DNA from: UMGS1002 sp045586785
GTDB lineage: Bacteria > Bacillota > Clostridia > Oscillospirales > CAG-272
Reading direction: 5' to 3'
DNA: 46,359 bases
Assembly (NCBI GenBank): GCA_045586785.1
Contig: JAZNBA010000105.1
Span: 1 to 46,359, forward strand
Within the stretch, counting starts at the first letter, position 1. Every line of letters begins with the position of its first letter. The notes under the pieces were generated by a model that was not told the DNA's origin, ran no database searches, and saw nothing but the letters and a program-made list of their open reading frames with translations. A program made the translations under genes and the position numbers. Below are positions 1 to 8,853 of this stretch, piece by piece.

Positions 1-218
1 AGGCCTTTTCTCCCGCCGAGGACGGCTCCTTCCTCTTTGCCAATTCCGACAAAAGCTTTCGTAAGCGGGACCTGACCGGTTGGTATAAGCAGGATTGGTG
101 CGTGGATCACGCGGGAATCCTTCGCTTTGCCGAGGACGGAACTCCCGTGGAAAAACGGATCTATGCGGAAAAGGCGGCCTTCTACAAAGTTCGCTCCTTT
201 TACGGAAAATATTTATAA
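1..218 (+). CDS. C-terminal fragment of an unidentified protein (cut by window edge)
   Basis: An open frame runs from base 3 to a TAA at 216-218 without a start, so only the last 71 residues of a gene that begins outside the window are visible. The piece is rich in aromatic and charged residues; it contains DLTGWYKQDW and ends in RSFYGKYL. Codons mostly end in C, G or T, as in a translated gene. It stops 47 bases before purD, in the same direction, with no terminator-like hairpin between them, so it may share a transcript with the purine genes. I do not recognise the family and assign no function. Confidence 0.5.
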   Translation, partial: AFSPAEDGSFLFANSDKSFRKRDLTGWYKQDWCVDHAGILRFAEDGTPVEKRIYAEKAAFYKVRSFYGKYL

Positions 219-265
219 TTGATTACACTTTGCCGTGCTTTCGGGTCGGCAGAACGGAGTTTGAT

Positions 266-1534
266 ATGAAATTGCTCGTGGTCGGTGGCGGCGGAAGAGA
301 ACACGCCATCATCAAAAAGCTTCGGGAAAATCCCGACGTGACCGAGATTTTTGCCCTTCCCGGCAACGGCGGCATTGCCGCCGACGCCGAGTGCGTCAAT
401 ATCGGCGCCAAGGATATTTCCGCTATCGTGGATTTTGCGCTGAATAATGCTATTGACTACGCCGTTGTGGCACCTGACGATCCGCTGGTGCTGGGCGCGG
501 TCGATGCGCTTGAGGAAAAGGGAATTCCTTGCTTTGGTCCTCGCGCCAACGCGGCAATTATTGAGGGCAGTAAGGTCTTTTCCAAAAACCTTATGAAAAA
601 ATACGGTATTCCTACTGCGGCGTATGAAGTGTTTGACGATATGAATGCGGCGCTGGAATATCTTGACACCGCCCCTATCCCCACCGTTATTAAGGCCGAC
701 GGTCTGGCGCTGGGTAAAGGCGTTATCATCGCGCAGACGCGTGATGAGGCAAAGGACGCAGTCCGTTCTATGATGCAGGACAAGGTGTTCGGCAAGAGCG
801 GAGATCATATAGTTATCGAAGAATTTCTGACAGGTCCCGAGGTGTCTGTGCTATCCTTTACCGACGGCAAGACGGTAATTCCCATGATCTCGTCTATGGA
901 CCACAAGCGCGCAGGCGACAACGATACCGGGCTTAATACCGGAGGTATGGGTACTGTCGCGCCTAATCCGTATTATACGGAAGACATTGCAGAGATTTGT
1001 ATGCAAACTATTTTCCGTCCTACCGTTGACGCTATGAACGCCGAGGGCAGAACCTTTAAGGGGTGCCTTTACTTTGGTCTAATGCTGACACCGAATGGCC
1101 CCAAGGTGATCGAGTATAACTGCCGCTTCGGCGACCCCGAAACTCAGGTGGTACTTCCTTTGCTTGAAACCGATCTTCTGACGGTCATGCAGGCTGTGAC
1201 CGCGGGCGAGCTTGACAAAATTGACGTAAAATTCAGCGATTCGCACGCTTGCTGTGTCATTATGGCGTCCGAGGGCTATCCCACAAGCTATGAAAAGGGC
1301 TTTGAAATGACAATTCCCGCTGATATCGCGGAGTCGGTATACGTTGCGGGTGCGACACTTAAGGACGGTAAGCTGCTGACAAACGGCGGCCGCGTCCTGG
1401 GCGTTACCTCGGTTGCGGACACGCTTGAAAACGCTATCAAGCTGTCTTACGAAAAGGTTGAAACAATTACATTCGGCAACGCATACTACCGCCACGATAT
1501 AGGCAAACGCGCACTTGAGGCTTATAAGGAGTAA
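266..1534 (+). CDS. purD: Phosphoribosylamine--glycine ligase (GARS)
   Basis: PurD joins phosphoribosylamine and glycine using ATP to give glycinamide ribonucleotide, the second step of de novo purine synthesis, in the cytoplasm. The 422-residue length is normal for the family. The protein opens with the family motif GGGGREHA, and has the ATP-grasp features KADGLALGKGV, EEFLTGPEVS, NTGGMGTVAPNP and YNCRFGDPETQ. The frame is open for 57 more codons upstream, but the ATG at 266 is preferred: CGGAG lies six bases before it and the conserved N-terminus starts there. The stop is followed four bases later by the purL start, and the purL ribosome binding site AAGGAG covers the end of purD, so the two are translationally linked. 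Confidence 0.97.
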   Translation: MKLLVVGGGGREHAIIKKLRENPDVTEIFALPGNGGIAADAECVNIGAKDISAIVDFALNNAIDYAVVAPDDPLVLGAVDALEEKGIPCFGPRANAAIIEGSKVFSKNLMKKYGIPTAAYEVFDDMNAALEYLDTAPIPTVIKADGLALGKGVIIAQTRDEAKDAVRSMMQDKVFGKSGDHIVIEEFLTGPEVSVLSFTDGKTVIPMISSMDHKRAGDNDTGLNTGGMGTVAPNPYYTEDIAEICMQTIFRPTVDAMNAEGRTFKGCLYFGLMLTPNGPKVIEYNCRFGDPETQVVLPLLETDLLTVMQAVTAGELDKIDVKFSDSHACCVIMASEGYPTSYEKGFEMTIPADIAESVYVAGATLKDGKLLTNGGRVLGVTSVADTLENAIKLSYEKVETITFGNAYYRHDIGKRALEAYKE

Positions 1535-1537
1535 AAC

Positions 1538-4500
1538 ATGGTTTACAGAATATTTGTTGAAAAGAAAAAAGAGCTTGCCCACGAGGCAAATTCGCTGTAT
1601 TCCGAGCTTAAAAATTTGCTCGGCATCAGCAAACTGACCTCTGTGCGCATACTTAACCGTTACGACGTTGAAAATATTTCGGAGCAGCTTTTTGAGGACA
1701 CCATCGGTTCGGTGTTCTCCGAGCCTCAGCTTGATATCGCGACTCGCGAACTGAAGGACGCTGAAGGCACAGTTTTTGCAGTTGAATATCTGCCCGGTCA
1801 GTTTGACCAGCGAGCAGACAGCGCGGCGCAGTGTATTCAGATAGTTTCCTGCGGTGACCGTCCGCTTATCCGTACTGCGAAGGTGTATGTGCTTGGCGGT
1901 GAGCTTAGCGCAGAGGACATTGCGGATATAAAAAAATACGTTATCAACCCCGTTGAAGCGAGAGAAGCAAGCCTTGACATGCCCGAAACCCTCAAAATGG
2001 AATACGATATTCCCACCGAGGTTGCTACCATCGGCGGCTTTTGTCAGAAAACAGACGACGAGCTTGCCGACATGATAAAAACTCTCGGCCTTGCAATGGA
2101 TATCGATGATATCAAATTCTGCCGTGAGTATTTTGCGGCGGAGAAGAGAGATCCCACCATTACCGAGATCAGAATGATCGATACATACTGGTCCGATCAC
2201 TGCCGTCACACCACATTCCTTACCACTATTGATAATGTAAAGTTTGAGGACGAGCTGCTGGAAAAGACCTACAAGCAGTATCTTGAAACAAGAGAAAAGC
2301 TGGGCAGAACAAAGCCTCAGAACCTTATGGACATCGGTACGCTGGCAGGAAAGTATCTCAAGGCTACAGGTCAGCTTAAAAAACTGGACGAGTCCGAGGA
2401 GATCAACGCTTGTACCGTTAAAATGACTGTTACCGTTGACGGCGTTGAGGAGGAATGGTTGCTTTTGTTCAAGAACGAAACTCACAACCATCCCACCGAG
2501 ATCGAGCCCTTTGGTGGCGCGGCTACCTGTATCGGTGGCGCTATCCGTGACCCGCTGTCGGGACGCTCCTACGTTTACGCTGCAATGCGTGTTACCGGTG
2601 CGGCTGACCCCACGGTTCCCGTTTCCGAGACTATCAAGGGCAAGCTGCCTCAAAGAAAGATCGTTCAGACAGCGGCGGCAGGTTATTCGTCCTACGGCAA
2701 CCAGATCGGTCTTGCAACGGGCATGGTAGACGAGCTGTATCACCCCGGTTACGCTGCAAAGAGAATGGAGATAGGTGCTGTAATCGCGGCAACTCCTGCG
2801 GCTAACGTTCGCCGCGAGTGCCCCGAGGACGGTGACGTCGTTATACTGCTGGGCGGTCGCACGGGACGCGACGGCATCGGCGGTGCTACCGGTTCTTCCA
2901 AGGCGCACGATTCGCACTCGGTTGAGACTTGCGGCGCTGAGGTCCAGAAGGGTAACGCGCCCGAGGAAAGAAAGCTGCAGAGACTGTTCCGCAACGCGGA
3001 AGCTTGCAGAATGATAAAGAGATGTAACGACTTTGGCGCGGGTGGTGTGTCCGTTGCTATAGGCGAGCTTGCCGACGGTCTTGATATTGACCTGAACAAG
3101 GTTCCCAAGAAGTATGAAGGTCTTGACGGCACCGAGCTTGCTATCTCCGAATCTCAGGAGAGAATGGCTGTCGTTATAGAAAAAGAAAACATTGACAAGT
3201 TCATGGCACTTGCCGAGAGCGAAAACCTTGAATCTACCGTGGTTGCACGCGTTACCGAGGAGCCTCGCCTGCGCGTTCACTGGAACGGCAAGACCATAAT
3301 TGATATTTCCCGTGAGTTCCTTAACTCCAACGGTGCAGAGAAGCACATTGAAATTCAGCCCGCAAAGACTGAGGATTATGCGAAAGCGCCCGTTTGTGAC
3401 TTCGTTGAGGGCTATAAGGCGCTTGTCGGCGATCTTAATGTCTGCTCCAAGCGCGGTCTTTCCGAGAGATTTGACTCGACTATCGGTGCGGGCACCGTGC
3501 TCATGCCTTTCGGCGGCAAGCATCAGAAGACGCCTATTCAGGCTATGGTGCACAAGATCTCCGTTGAGCAAAAGCACACCGATAACTGCTCTTACATGGC
3601 TTGGGGATATAATCCCTACATAGCTGAGAAATCGCCTTACCACTCGGCATATCTTGCTGTGGTCGAGAGCGTTTCCAAGCTTATCGCGGCAGGCGCGTCC
3701 TATGAGGACGTTTACCTGACATTCCAGGAATATTTCGAAAAGCCGCTCAAGGACGGCAAGCGTTGGGGTAAGCCTTTCTCGGCACTGCTTGGCGCGTTCC
3801 GCGCGCAGGTCGAGCTTGGCATCGCCGCTATCGGCGGTAAGGACTCTATGAGCGGTTCATTTGAAAAGCTGGACGTTCCTCCCACGTTGGTTTCCTTCGC
3901 GGTCACCACCGGTAAGACCGACGAGGTCATTACCAATGACGCCAAGGCGGCAGGACACAAGCTTATTTGTATCTGCCCCAAATACGGCGAGGACAATCTG
4001 CCTGTAGCAGAATCGCTTATTGAGACCTTTAACAAGGTAACTGCTCTTATGAGAGCAGGCAAGGTCTATGCGGCTTACACCCCCACCTGTGGCGGTATCG
4101 CCGAGGCGGTCTATAAGATGTGTATCGGTAACGGACTCGGGTTTGAGTTTGACGCGTCTATGTGTAACGAGGCAATATTCAGCTATTGTTACGGCGCTTT
4201 CCTGCTTGAAGTCGAAGACGATGAGCAGGGTATGATAGTCGGACACTTCACCGATGACGGCAATATTACCCGCGGCGGAGAAAAAGTTTCGTTTACGGAG
4301 CTTGACGCGCTTTACGAGAGCAAGCTGGAGGGGGTATTCCCGACTCTTGAAAATGACAACAATAAAAAGTATGAAAACTTCTCGTTTAATGCAGAGCAGA
4401 GAGTTGCACCTGCTATCAAGGTTGCAAAGCCTCGCGTGCTGATTCCCGTATTCCCGGGTACAAACTGCGAGTTTGATACAGCCAAGGTCATGAGAGACGC

Positions 4501-5227
4501 GGGTGCTGAGGCAAAGATATTCGTTATCAACAACCTGACCAGCGAGGGCATTTCAAGAAGTGTTGAAAGCTTCGCGAAAGAGCTGAGCGGCAGCCAGATG
4601 ATATTCGTTCCCGGCGGATTCTCCGGCGGCGACGAACCCGACGGCTCCGGCAAGTTCATTATGGCGTTCTTCCGCAACGCACAGATCAAGGACGGCGTTC
4701 ACAATCTGCTGAATAACCGTGACGGCCTTATTTGCGGTATTTGTAATGGATTCCAGGCGCTTATCAAGATCGGTCTTGTTCCTTACGGTAAGATCATTGA
4801 TACCGACGAAAACTGTCCCACATTGACGTTCAATACCATTGGCCGCCACCAGTCCAAGCTTGTCAGAACGAGAATTGCGTCCAACAAGTCTCCTTGGCTT
4901 GCGGCTACCGAGGTTGGTGACGTTTATACCGTGGCAATTTCTCACGGTGAAGGTAGATTCTTGGCATCTGATGAGCTTGTAAAACAGCTTGTTGCCAACG
5001 GTCAGGTGGCTACTCAGTACGTTGACCTTGATGGCAATGCTACGAGCGATATCCGCTACAATCCCAACGATTCGGTATGCGCTATCGAGGGTATCACCTC
5101 TCCCGACGGACGTGTGTTCGGTAAGATGGGTCACTCTGAGCGTATCGGCAACGGACTTTATAAGAACGTAGCAGGCGAGTTCGATATGAAGATGTTCGAG
5201 TCTGCGGTTAAATATTTCAAGGGTTAA
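1538..5227 (+). CDS. purL: Phosphoribosylformylglycinamidine synthase, synthetase and glutaminase fused
   Basis: PurL converts formylglycinamide ribonucleotide, glutamine and ATP to the amidine, step four of purine synthesis. At 1229 residues this is the large single-chain form with the glutaminase fused at the C-terminus, as seen in many Clostridia, rather than separate PurS, PurL and PurQ. Visible landmarks are SDHCRH (about 219-224), NETHNHPTEIEPFGG (about 313-327), GGRTGRDGIGG in the first synthetase half, AAGASYEDV (717 on) in the second half, and a class I glutaminase at about 975-1229 with nucleophile Cys1069 in GICNGFQ and the His1136/Glu1138 pair in SHGEGRF. The start is supported by AAGGAG just upstream. 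A diverged paralogue lacking the active-site motifs is encoded at 33392-35068. Confidence 0.97.
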   Translation: MVYRIFVEKKKELAHEANSLYSELKNLLGISKLTSVRILNRYDVENISEQLFEDTIGSVFSEPQLDIATRELKDAEGTVFAVEYLPGQFDQRADSAAQCIQIVSCGDRPLIRTAKVYVLGGELSAEDIADIKKYVINPVEAREASLDMPETLKMEYDIPTEVATIGGFCQKTDDELADMIKTLGLAMDIDDIKFCREYFAAEKRDPTITEIRMIDTYWSDHCRHTTFLTTIDNVKFEDELLEKTYKQYLETREKLGRTKPQNLMDIGTLAGKYLKATGQLKKLDESEEINACTVKMTVTVDGVEEEWLLLFKNETHNHPTEIEPFGGAATCIGGAIRDPLSGRSYVYAAMRVTGAADPTVPVSETIKGKLPQRKIVQTAAAGYSSYGNQIGLATGMVDELYHPGYAAKRMEIGAVIAATPAANVRRECPEDGDVVILLGGRTGRDGIGGATGSSKAHDSHSVETCGAEVQKGNAPEERKLQRLFRNAEACRMIKRCNDFGAGGVSVAIGELADGLDIDLNKVPKKYEGLDGTELAISESQERMAVVIEKENIDKFMALAESENLESTVVARVTEEPRLRVHWNGKTIIDISREFLNSNGAEKHIEIQPAKTEDYAKAPVCDFVEGYKALVGDLNVCSKRGLSERFDSTIGAGTVLMPFGGKHQKTPIQAMVHKISVEQKHTDNCSYMAWGYNPYIAEKSPYHSAYLAVVESVSKLIAAGASYEDVYLTFQEYFEKPLKDGKRWGKPFSALLGAFRAQVELGIAAIGGKDSMSGSFEKLDVPPTLVSFAVTTGKTDEVITNDAKAAGHKLICICPKYGEDNLPVAESLIETFNKVTALMRAGKVYAAYTPTCGGIAEAVYKMCIGNGLGFEFDASMCNEAIFSYCYGAFLLEVEDDEQGMIVGHFTDDGNITRGGEKVSFTELDALYESKLEGVFPTLENDNNKKYENFSFNAEQRVAPAIKVAKPRVLIPVFPGTNCEFDTAKVMRDAGAEAKIFVINNLTSEGISRSVESFAKELSGSQMIFVPGGFSGGDEPDGSGKFIMAFFRNAQIKDGVHNLLNNRDGLICGICNGFQALIKIGLVPYGKIIDTDENCPTLTFNTIGRHQSKLVRTRIASNKSPWLAATEVGDVYTVAISHGEGRFLASDELVKQLVANGQVATQYVDLDGNATSDIRYNPNDSVCAIEGITSPDGRVFGKMGHSERIGNGLYKNVAGEFDMKMFESAVKYFKG

Positions 5228-5236
5228 TGGATGATG

Positions 5237-5267
5237 ATCGCCGCCACGCCTGTGGCGCGGCGGCGAT
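5237..5267 (+). other. GC-rich intergenic hairpin between purL and fhs
   Basis: Two 14-base arms (ATCGCCGCCACGCC and GGCGCGGCGGCGAT) pair with a single A-C mismatch around a TGT loop, ten bases after the purL stop and 48 before fhs. The bases after it are not U-rich, so it is not a standard terminator. It could protect the upstream mRNA end, serve as a processing site, or lower fhs expression relative to the purine genes. Confidence 0.6.
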
Positions 5268-5314
5268 ATATTATACTTAATCTTACATCACAAAACAAAA
5301 AGGAGTTTACTAAA

Positions 5315-6988
5315 ATGGCATATCTTTCTGATATTGAGATCGCCCAAGCGACTCCGATGCAGCATATAACCAAGATTGCTGAGGTTGCCGGTGTTGACGC
5401 TAAATACCTTGAGCAATACGGAAATTATAAAGCAAAGGTAGACTATTCTTTGCTTAACGAAAGCAACCGCGAAAACGGCAAGCTTATCCTTGTTACCGCA
5501 ATCACACCCACCCCTGCAGGTGAGGGAAAGACCACTACTACCATCGGTCTTGCTGACGGCCTTAAGAAAATCGGTAAAAACGTAGTGGTTGCGCTTCGTG
5601 AGCCTTCGCTGGGGCCTGTGTTTGGTATAAAAGGCGGCGCGGCAGGCGGTGGATACGCCCAGGTCGTTCCTATGGAGGACATCAATTTGCACTTCACGGG
5701 TGACTTCCACGCTATCGGCGCGGCAAACAATCTGCTTGCCGCAATGCTTGATAACCACATTTATCAGGGCAATAAGTTGAATATTGATCCTCGCCGCATC
5801 ACATGGCGTCGTTGTGTTGACATGAACGACCGTCAGCTTCGCTTTGTTACCGACGGTCTTGGCGGACGTGTTAACGGTGTGCCTCGCGAGGACGGTTACG
5901 ATATTACTGTTGCGTCCGAAATTATGGCGGTTTTCTGTCTTGCATCCTCTATTTCCGACCTTAAAGCAAGACTGTCGAGAATAGTCGTTGCTTATACATA
6001 TGACGAAAAACCTGTTACCGCGGGCGATCTTAACGCCGTCGGCGCTATGGCGGCTTTGCTCAAGGATGCACTGAAGCCTAACCTTGTTCAGACGCTGGAA
6101 GGTACTCCTGCATTCGTTCACGGCGGTCCTTTTGCTAACATCGCTCACGGTTGCAACTCTGTTATTGCAACAAAGATGGCAATGAAGCTTGGTGACTATG
6201 CTGTTACCGAGGCGGGATTCGGCGCTGATCTGGGCGCTGAAAAGTTCCTTGATATCAAGTGCCGCATGGCAGGACTTACACCCTCTGCGGTCGTCGTGGT
6301 TGCTACAGTCCGTGCACTTAAGATGCACGGCGGGACTCCCAAGACCGAGCTTGGTACTGAAAACCTTGAGACTCTTGAAAAGGGAATACCCAACCTGCTT
6401 CGTCACGTTTCCAACATTAAGAATGTATATAAGCTGCCCTGCGTGGTGGCTGTCAACCGTTTCCCAACGGATACCGATGCCGAAATTGAGCTTGTCATCG
6501 AGAAGTGCCGTGAGCTTGGCGTAAATGTTGTGCTCTCAACTGTTTGGGCGGAGGGCGGCAATGGCGGTATGGCACTCGCGCAGGAGGTAGTAAAACTTTG
6601 CGAGCAACCGAATGACTTCAGCTTCAGTTATGATACAGAACTTTCTATTGCCGATAAGATCAAGGCGGTAGTTACTCGCGTCTATGGCGGTGAGGGTGTA
6701 AATATCACGCCTCAGGCACAGAAGCAGATAGATCAGCTGACATCTCTCGGCTATGGCGATCTGCCAATTTGTGTCGCAAAGACGCAGTACAGCTTCTCTG
6801 ACGATCCCACAAAGCTGGGGGCTCCCGAAGGCTTTACCGTTACCGTGCGCAATGTGAAGGTTTCCGCAGGTGCGGGATTTATCGTCGTGCTGACGGGAGA
6901 TATTATGACCATGCCCGGTCTGCCTAAGGTTCCGGCGGCTGAAAGAATAGACGTGGATGAAAACGGCAAGATTTCGGGACTGTTCTGA
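5315..6988 (+). CDS. fhs: Formate--tetrahydrofolate ligase
   Basis: Fhs makes 10-formyl-tetrahydrofolate from formate, tetrahydrofolate and ATP. This cofactor feeds the formyl-transfer steps of purine synthesis and, in acetogens, the methyl branch of the Wood-Ljungdahl pathway. The 557-residue length matches the usual 550-560. The phosphate-binding loop TPAGEGKTTT (about 66-75) and the block EPSLGPVFGIKGGAAGGGY are clear. The ATG at 5315 is chosen because AGGAG lies about nine bases upstream and the conserved N-terminus starts there; an in-frame ATG at 5231 would add 28 residues encoded by the hairpin region. It follows purL by 87 bases with only a non-terminator hairpin between, so co-transcription is likely. 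No THF-riboswitch-like leader is visible. A strong terminator follows. Confidence 0.97.
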   Translation: MAYLSDIEIAQATPMQHITKIAEVAGVDAKYLEQYGNYKAKVDYSLLNESNRENGKLILVTAITPTPAGEGKTTTTIGLADGLKKIGKNVVVALREPSLGPVFGIKGGAAGGGYAQVVPMEDINLHFTGDFHAIGAANNLLAAMLDNHIYQGNKLNIDPRRITWRRCVDMNDRQLRFVTDGLGGRVNGVPREDGYDITVASEIMAVFCLASSISDLKARLSRIVVAYTYDEKPVTAGDLNAVGAMAALLKDALKPNLVQTLEGTPAFVHGGPFANIAHGCNSVIATKMAMKLGDYAVTEAGFGADLGAEKFLDIKCRMAGLTPSAVVVVATVRALKMHGGTPKTELGTENLETLEKGIPNLLRHVSNIKNVYKLPCVVAVNRFPTDTDAEIELVIEKCRELGVNVVLSTVWAEGGNGGMALAQEVVKLCEQPNDFSFSYDTELSIADKIKAVVTRVYGGEGVNITPQAQKQIDQLTSLGYGDLPICVAKTQYSFSDDPTKLGAPEGFTVTVRNVKVSAGAGFIVVLTGDIMTMPGLPKVPAAERIDVDENGKISGLF

Positions 6989-7082
6989 TGTAATAGTAGT
7001 GTCGCTGTTTTGCTCGCTTTTTGACGAAAACATTGCTTGCTATGCTTTAAAATAAGGCAAAGGCCAAATAATAGACAAAAAA

Positions 7083-7124
7083 CCACCCTTGGTAGAGCTA
7101 TTCTACCAAGGGTGGAGTTGTTTT
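7083..7124 (+). terminator. Rho-independent terminator of the purD-purL-fhs unit
   Basis: A perfect 14-base stem (CCACCCTTGGTAGA and its complement) with a five-base loop is followed by AGTTGTTTT. It lies 95 bases after the fhs stop and closes the purine/one-carbon transcription unit. Confidence 0.9.
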
Positions 7125-7181
7125 ATGCTCGATTCTACTCTTCTTGTCGCTATCAGGATATATAGTTAATGGCAGGGTAGG

Positions 7182-7210
7182 TTGACTCTTTTGTGTTAAC
7201 AATATATAAT
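7182..7210 (+). promoter_or_regulatory. Sigma-A promoter of the acyltransferase/GT8 operon
   Basis: TTGACT (7182-7187) and TATAAT (7205-7210) are separated by exactly 17 bases. The site lies 28 bases before the first start codon of the operon and downstream of the fhs terminator, so the three-gene operon has its own promoter. Confidence 0.8.
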
Positions 7211-7237
7211 GTCGATGTGATTTCGGAGGTGATAAGC

Positions 7238-8026
7238 ATGTCGGACAAACGGAAAATTATTTATTATCGTGACGAACTTAACGATGAGTTTTCCACGGTG
7301 CAAATAACGCCCAAAGCTATTGGCGCCGATTATAAATATATTCACACCTCTGCTTTTAAGCGCTTTACGCATTTGTTCTGGTACCGTGTGATATTTACTC
7401 CTATCGCGTATTTTCATTCAAAGCTGATGCATCGACATAAGGTGGTAGGGAGAGAGAAGCTGAAGGCATTTCGCAAGGTCGGTTACTTTATGTACGGAAA
7501 CCACACGCAAGCTATTGGTGACGCATTTATTCCCAACATGCTTAACGTGCCCAAGGATAACTATATTATCGTTCATCCCAATAATGTTTCCATGCCTTTT
7601 TTAGGCAGAATAACGCCGTCGCTTGGGGCACTTCCGTTGCCTGACGATATGGTGGCATATCGCAATTTCCTGGTGGCGGTGGAAACACGCATAAAACAAA
7701 ATCACGCCGTTGTAATATATCCGGAGGCGCATATTTGGCCATATTACGTGGGAATACGACCGTTTACCGATGTATCGTTTCACTATCCCGTAAAGCTGGA
7801 CGCTCCTGTGTTTTGTTTTACCAACACGTATCAGCACCGAAGATTTGGCAAAAAGCCGAAAATAGTTACGTATATAGACGGACCGTTTTACCCGGATAAG
7901 GCGTTGCCCTTGAAACAGCGCAAAAAGACGCTTCGCGATATGGTATACGAATGTATGCGTGAGCGTGCGAAAATGTCCGAGATCGAATGGATAAAATACA
8001 TCAAAGAGGAAAAAGCAAATGGTTAA
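7238..8026 (+). CDS. PlsC-like lysophospholipid/glycolipid acyltransferase
   Basis: The 262-residue protein belongs to the PlsC-like acyltransferase superfamily, which moves acyl groups from acyl-ACP or acyl-CoA to a hydroxyl on a lipid or glycolipid at the inner membrane face. The catalytic block reads GNHTQAIGD (His89, Asp95), giving H-X5-D rather than the classic H-X4-D. A second block, YPEAHIWP (Glu163), stands where the usual P-E-G-T is found. A hydrophobic stretch near 47-60 may hold it to the membrane. The ATG at 7238 is preferred over an in-frame one at 7193 because GGAGGT lies seven bases upstream and 7193 falls before the -10 box. The end overlaps the next gene by eight bases, so translation is coupled. 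The substrate cannot be read from sequence. Confidence 0.8.
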   Translation: MSDKRKIIYYRDELNDEFSTVQITPKAIGADYKYIHTSAFKRFTHLFWYRVIFTPIAYFHSKLMHRHKVVGREKLKAFRKVGYFMYGNHTQAIGDAFIPNMLNVPKDNYIIVHPNNVSMPFLGRITPSLGALPLPDDMVAYRNFLVAVETRIKQNHAVVIYPEAHIWPYYVGIRPFTDVSFHYPVKLDAPVFCFTNTYQHRRFGKKPKIVTYIDGPFYPDKALPLKQRKKTLRDMVYECMRERAKMSEIEWIKYIKEEKANG

Positions 8027-8852
8027 TATTTTATTTTGCGGAAACAGCGGCGTTTTTGACGGTATGCTGACTTGCATACTGTCAATTTTGAAGCGTACTT
8101 CGTCAAGCGAACCCTTTGGATTTTATATATTTACTATGGACGTTACGCATTTGAACGAAAAATACACCCCTGTAAGTGGCGGTCAAATTGAGTTTCTTGA
8201 TGGCGTTGTGAAAGGGTATAATCCTCAAAATACCGTGACCAAAACAGACGTTACCGAGCTTTATATGGAGCAGTTTAGCGGCTGTCCCAATGAGGGCGCT
8301 TACTGCTCGCCGTATACGCTTATACGTCTGTTTGCTGACCAAGTGGATGTCATCCCCGACAAAATTCTGTATCTTGATGCAGATATTTTATTCAACCGTG
8401 ATGTTTGTTTGCTGTACAATGAGGATGTGTCTCAAGTTGAATACGCGGCGGCGCGCGATCATTACGGTAAGTATTTGATACGCCCCGATTACGTAAATGC
8501 GGGTGTGTTATTGTTCAACATGGTTCGCATTCGCGAGACGGGCTTGCTCCAAAAGGCGAGGGAACTTATCAAAAACCGAAAGCTGGTTTTTGCCGATCAA
8601 AGTGCGATAATCCGTTCCACGTCAGAAAAGAAAATGCTGCCGCAGCGTTTTAATGACCAAAAATTTTTGCACAAGCATACTGTGGTGCGGCACTTTTCCA
8701 AGCGACTGTTCTGGTTGCCTTATCCGCATACTGCAAACATAAAGCAGTGGCAGGTCAGCGAAATACACCGTATTTTCGGCTATTATTGTTTTGATGATAT
8801 TTTATATGAGTATATATACTTAAAAGAAAAATATAACAGAGAGGTCCTTTGA
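8019..8852 (+). CDS. Glycosyltransferase family 8 protein
   Basis: GT8 enzymes are retaining transferases that use a nucleotide sugar and a metal bound by a DXD motif. Here the motif is YLDADILF (Asp120-Ala-Asp122), preceded by YCSPYTLIRLF and followed by YVNAGVLLFN, the usual GT8 acceptor-side block. The C-terminal VVRHFSKRLFWLPYP resembles the family's His-containing segment. The length of 277 residues is normal for a single-domain GT8 enzyme, and no transmembrane segment or signal peptide is seen, so it should act on the cytoplasmic side. It overlaps the acyltransferase before it and is one base from the GT8 fusion after it. Such enzymes in Firmicutes often build lipopolysaccharide-like or teichoic-type glycans; the sugar is unknown. 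Confidence 0.85.
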   Translation: MVNILFCGNSGVFDGMLTCILSILKRTSSSEPFGFYIFTMDVTHLNEKYTPVSGGQIEFLDGVVKGYNPQNTVTKTDVTELYMEQFSGCPNEGAYCSPYTLIRLFADQVDVIPDKILYLDADILFNRDVCLLYNEDVSQVEYAAARDHYGKYLIRPDYVNAGVLLFNMVRIRETGLLQKARELIKNRKLVFADQSAIIRSTSEKKMLPQRFNDQKFLHKHTVVRHFSKRLFWLPYPHTANIKQWQVSEIHRIFGYYCFDDILYEYIYLKEKYNREVL

Positions 8853-8853
8853 A

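Noticed and set aside
1079..3643. Long open frame (854 codons) on the minus strand inside purL
   Set aside because: It is antisense to a clearly homologous gene, has no ribosome binding site and encodes a Cys/His/Val-rich sequence typical of antisense shadows. GC-rich third positions of purL keep stops rare.
5228..5314. THF or other riboswitch upstream of fhs
   Set aside because: The gap is only 87 bases and holds a single simple stem; no conserved riboswitch core is present.
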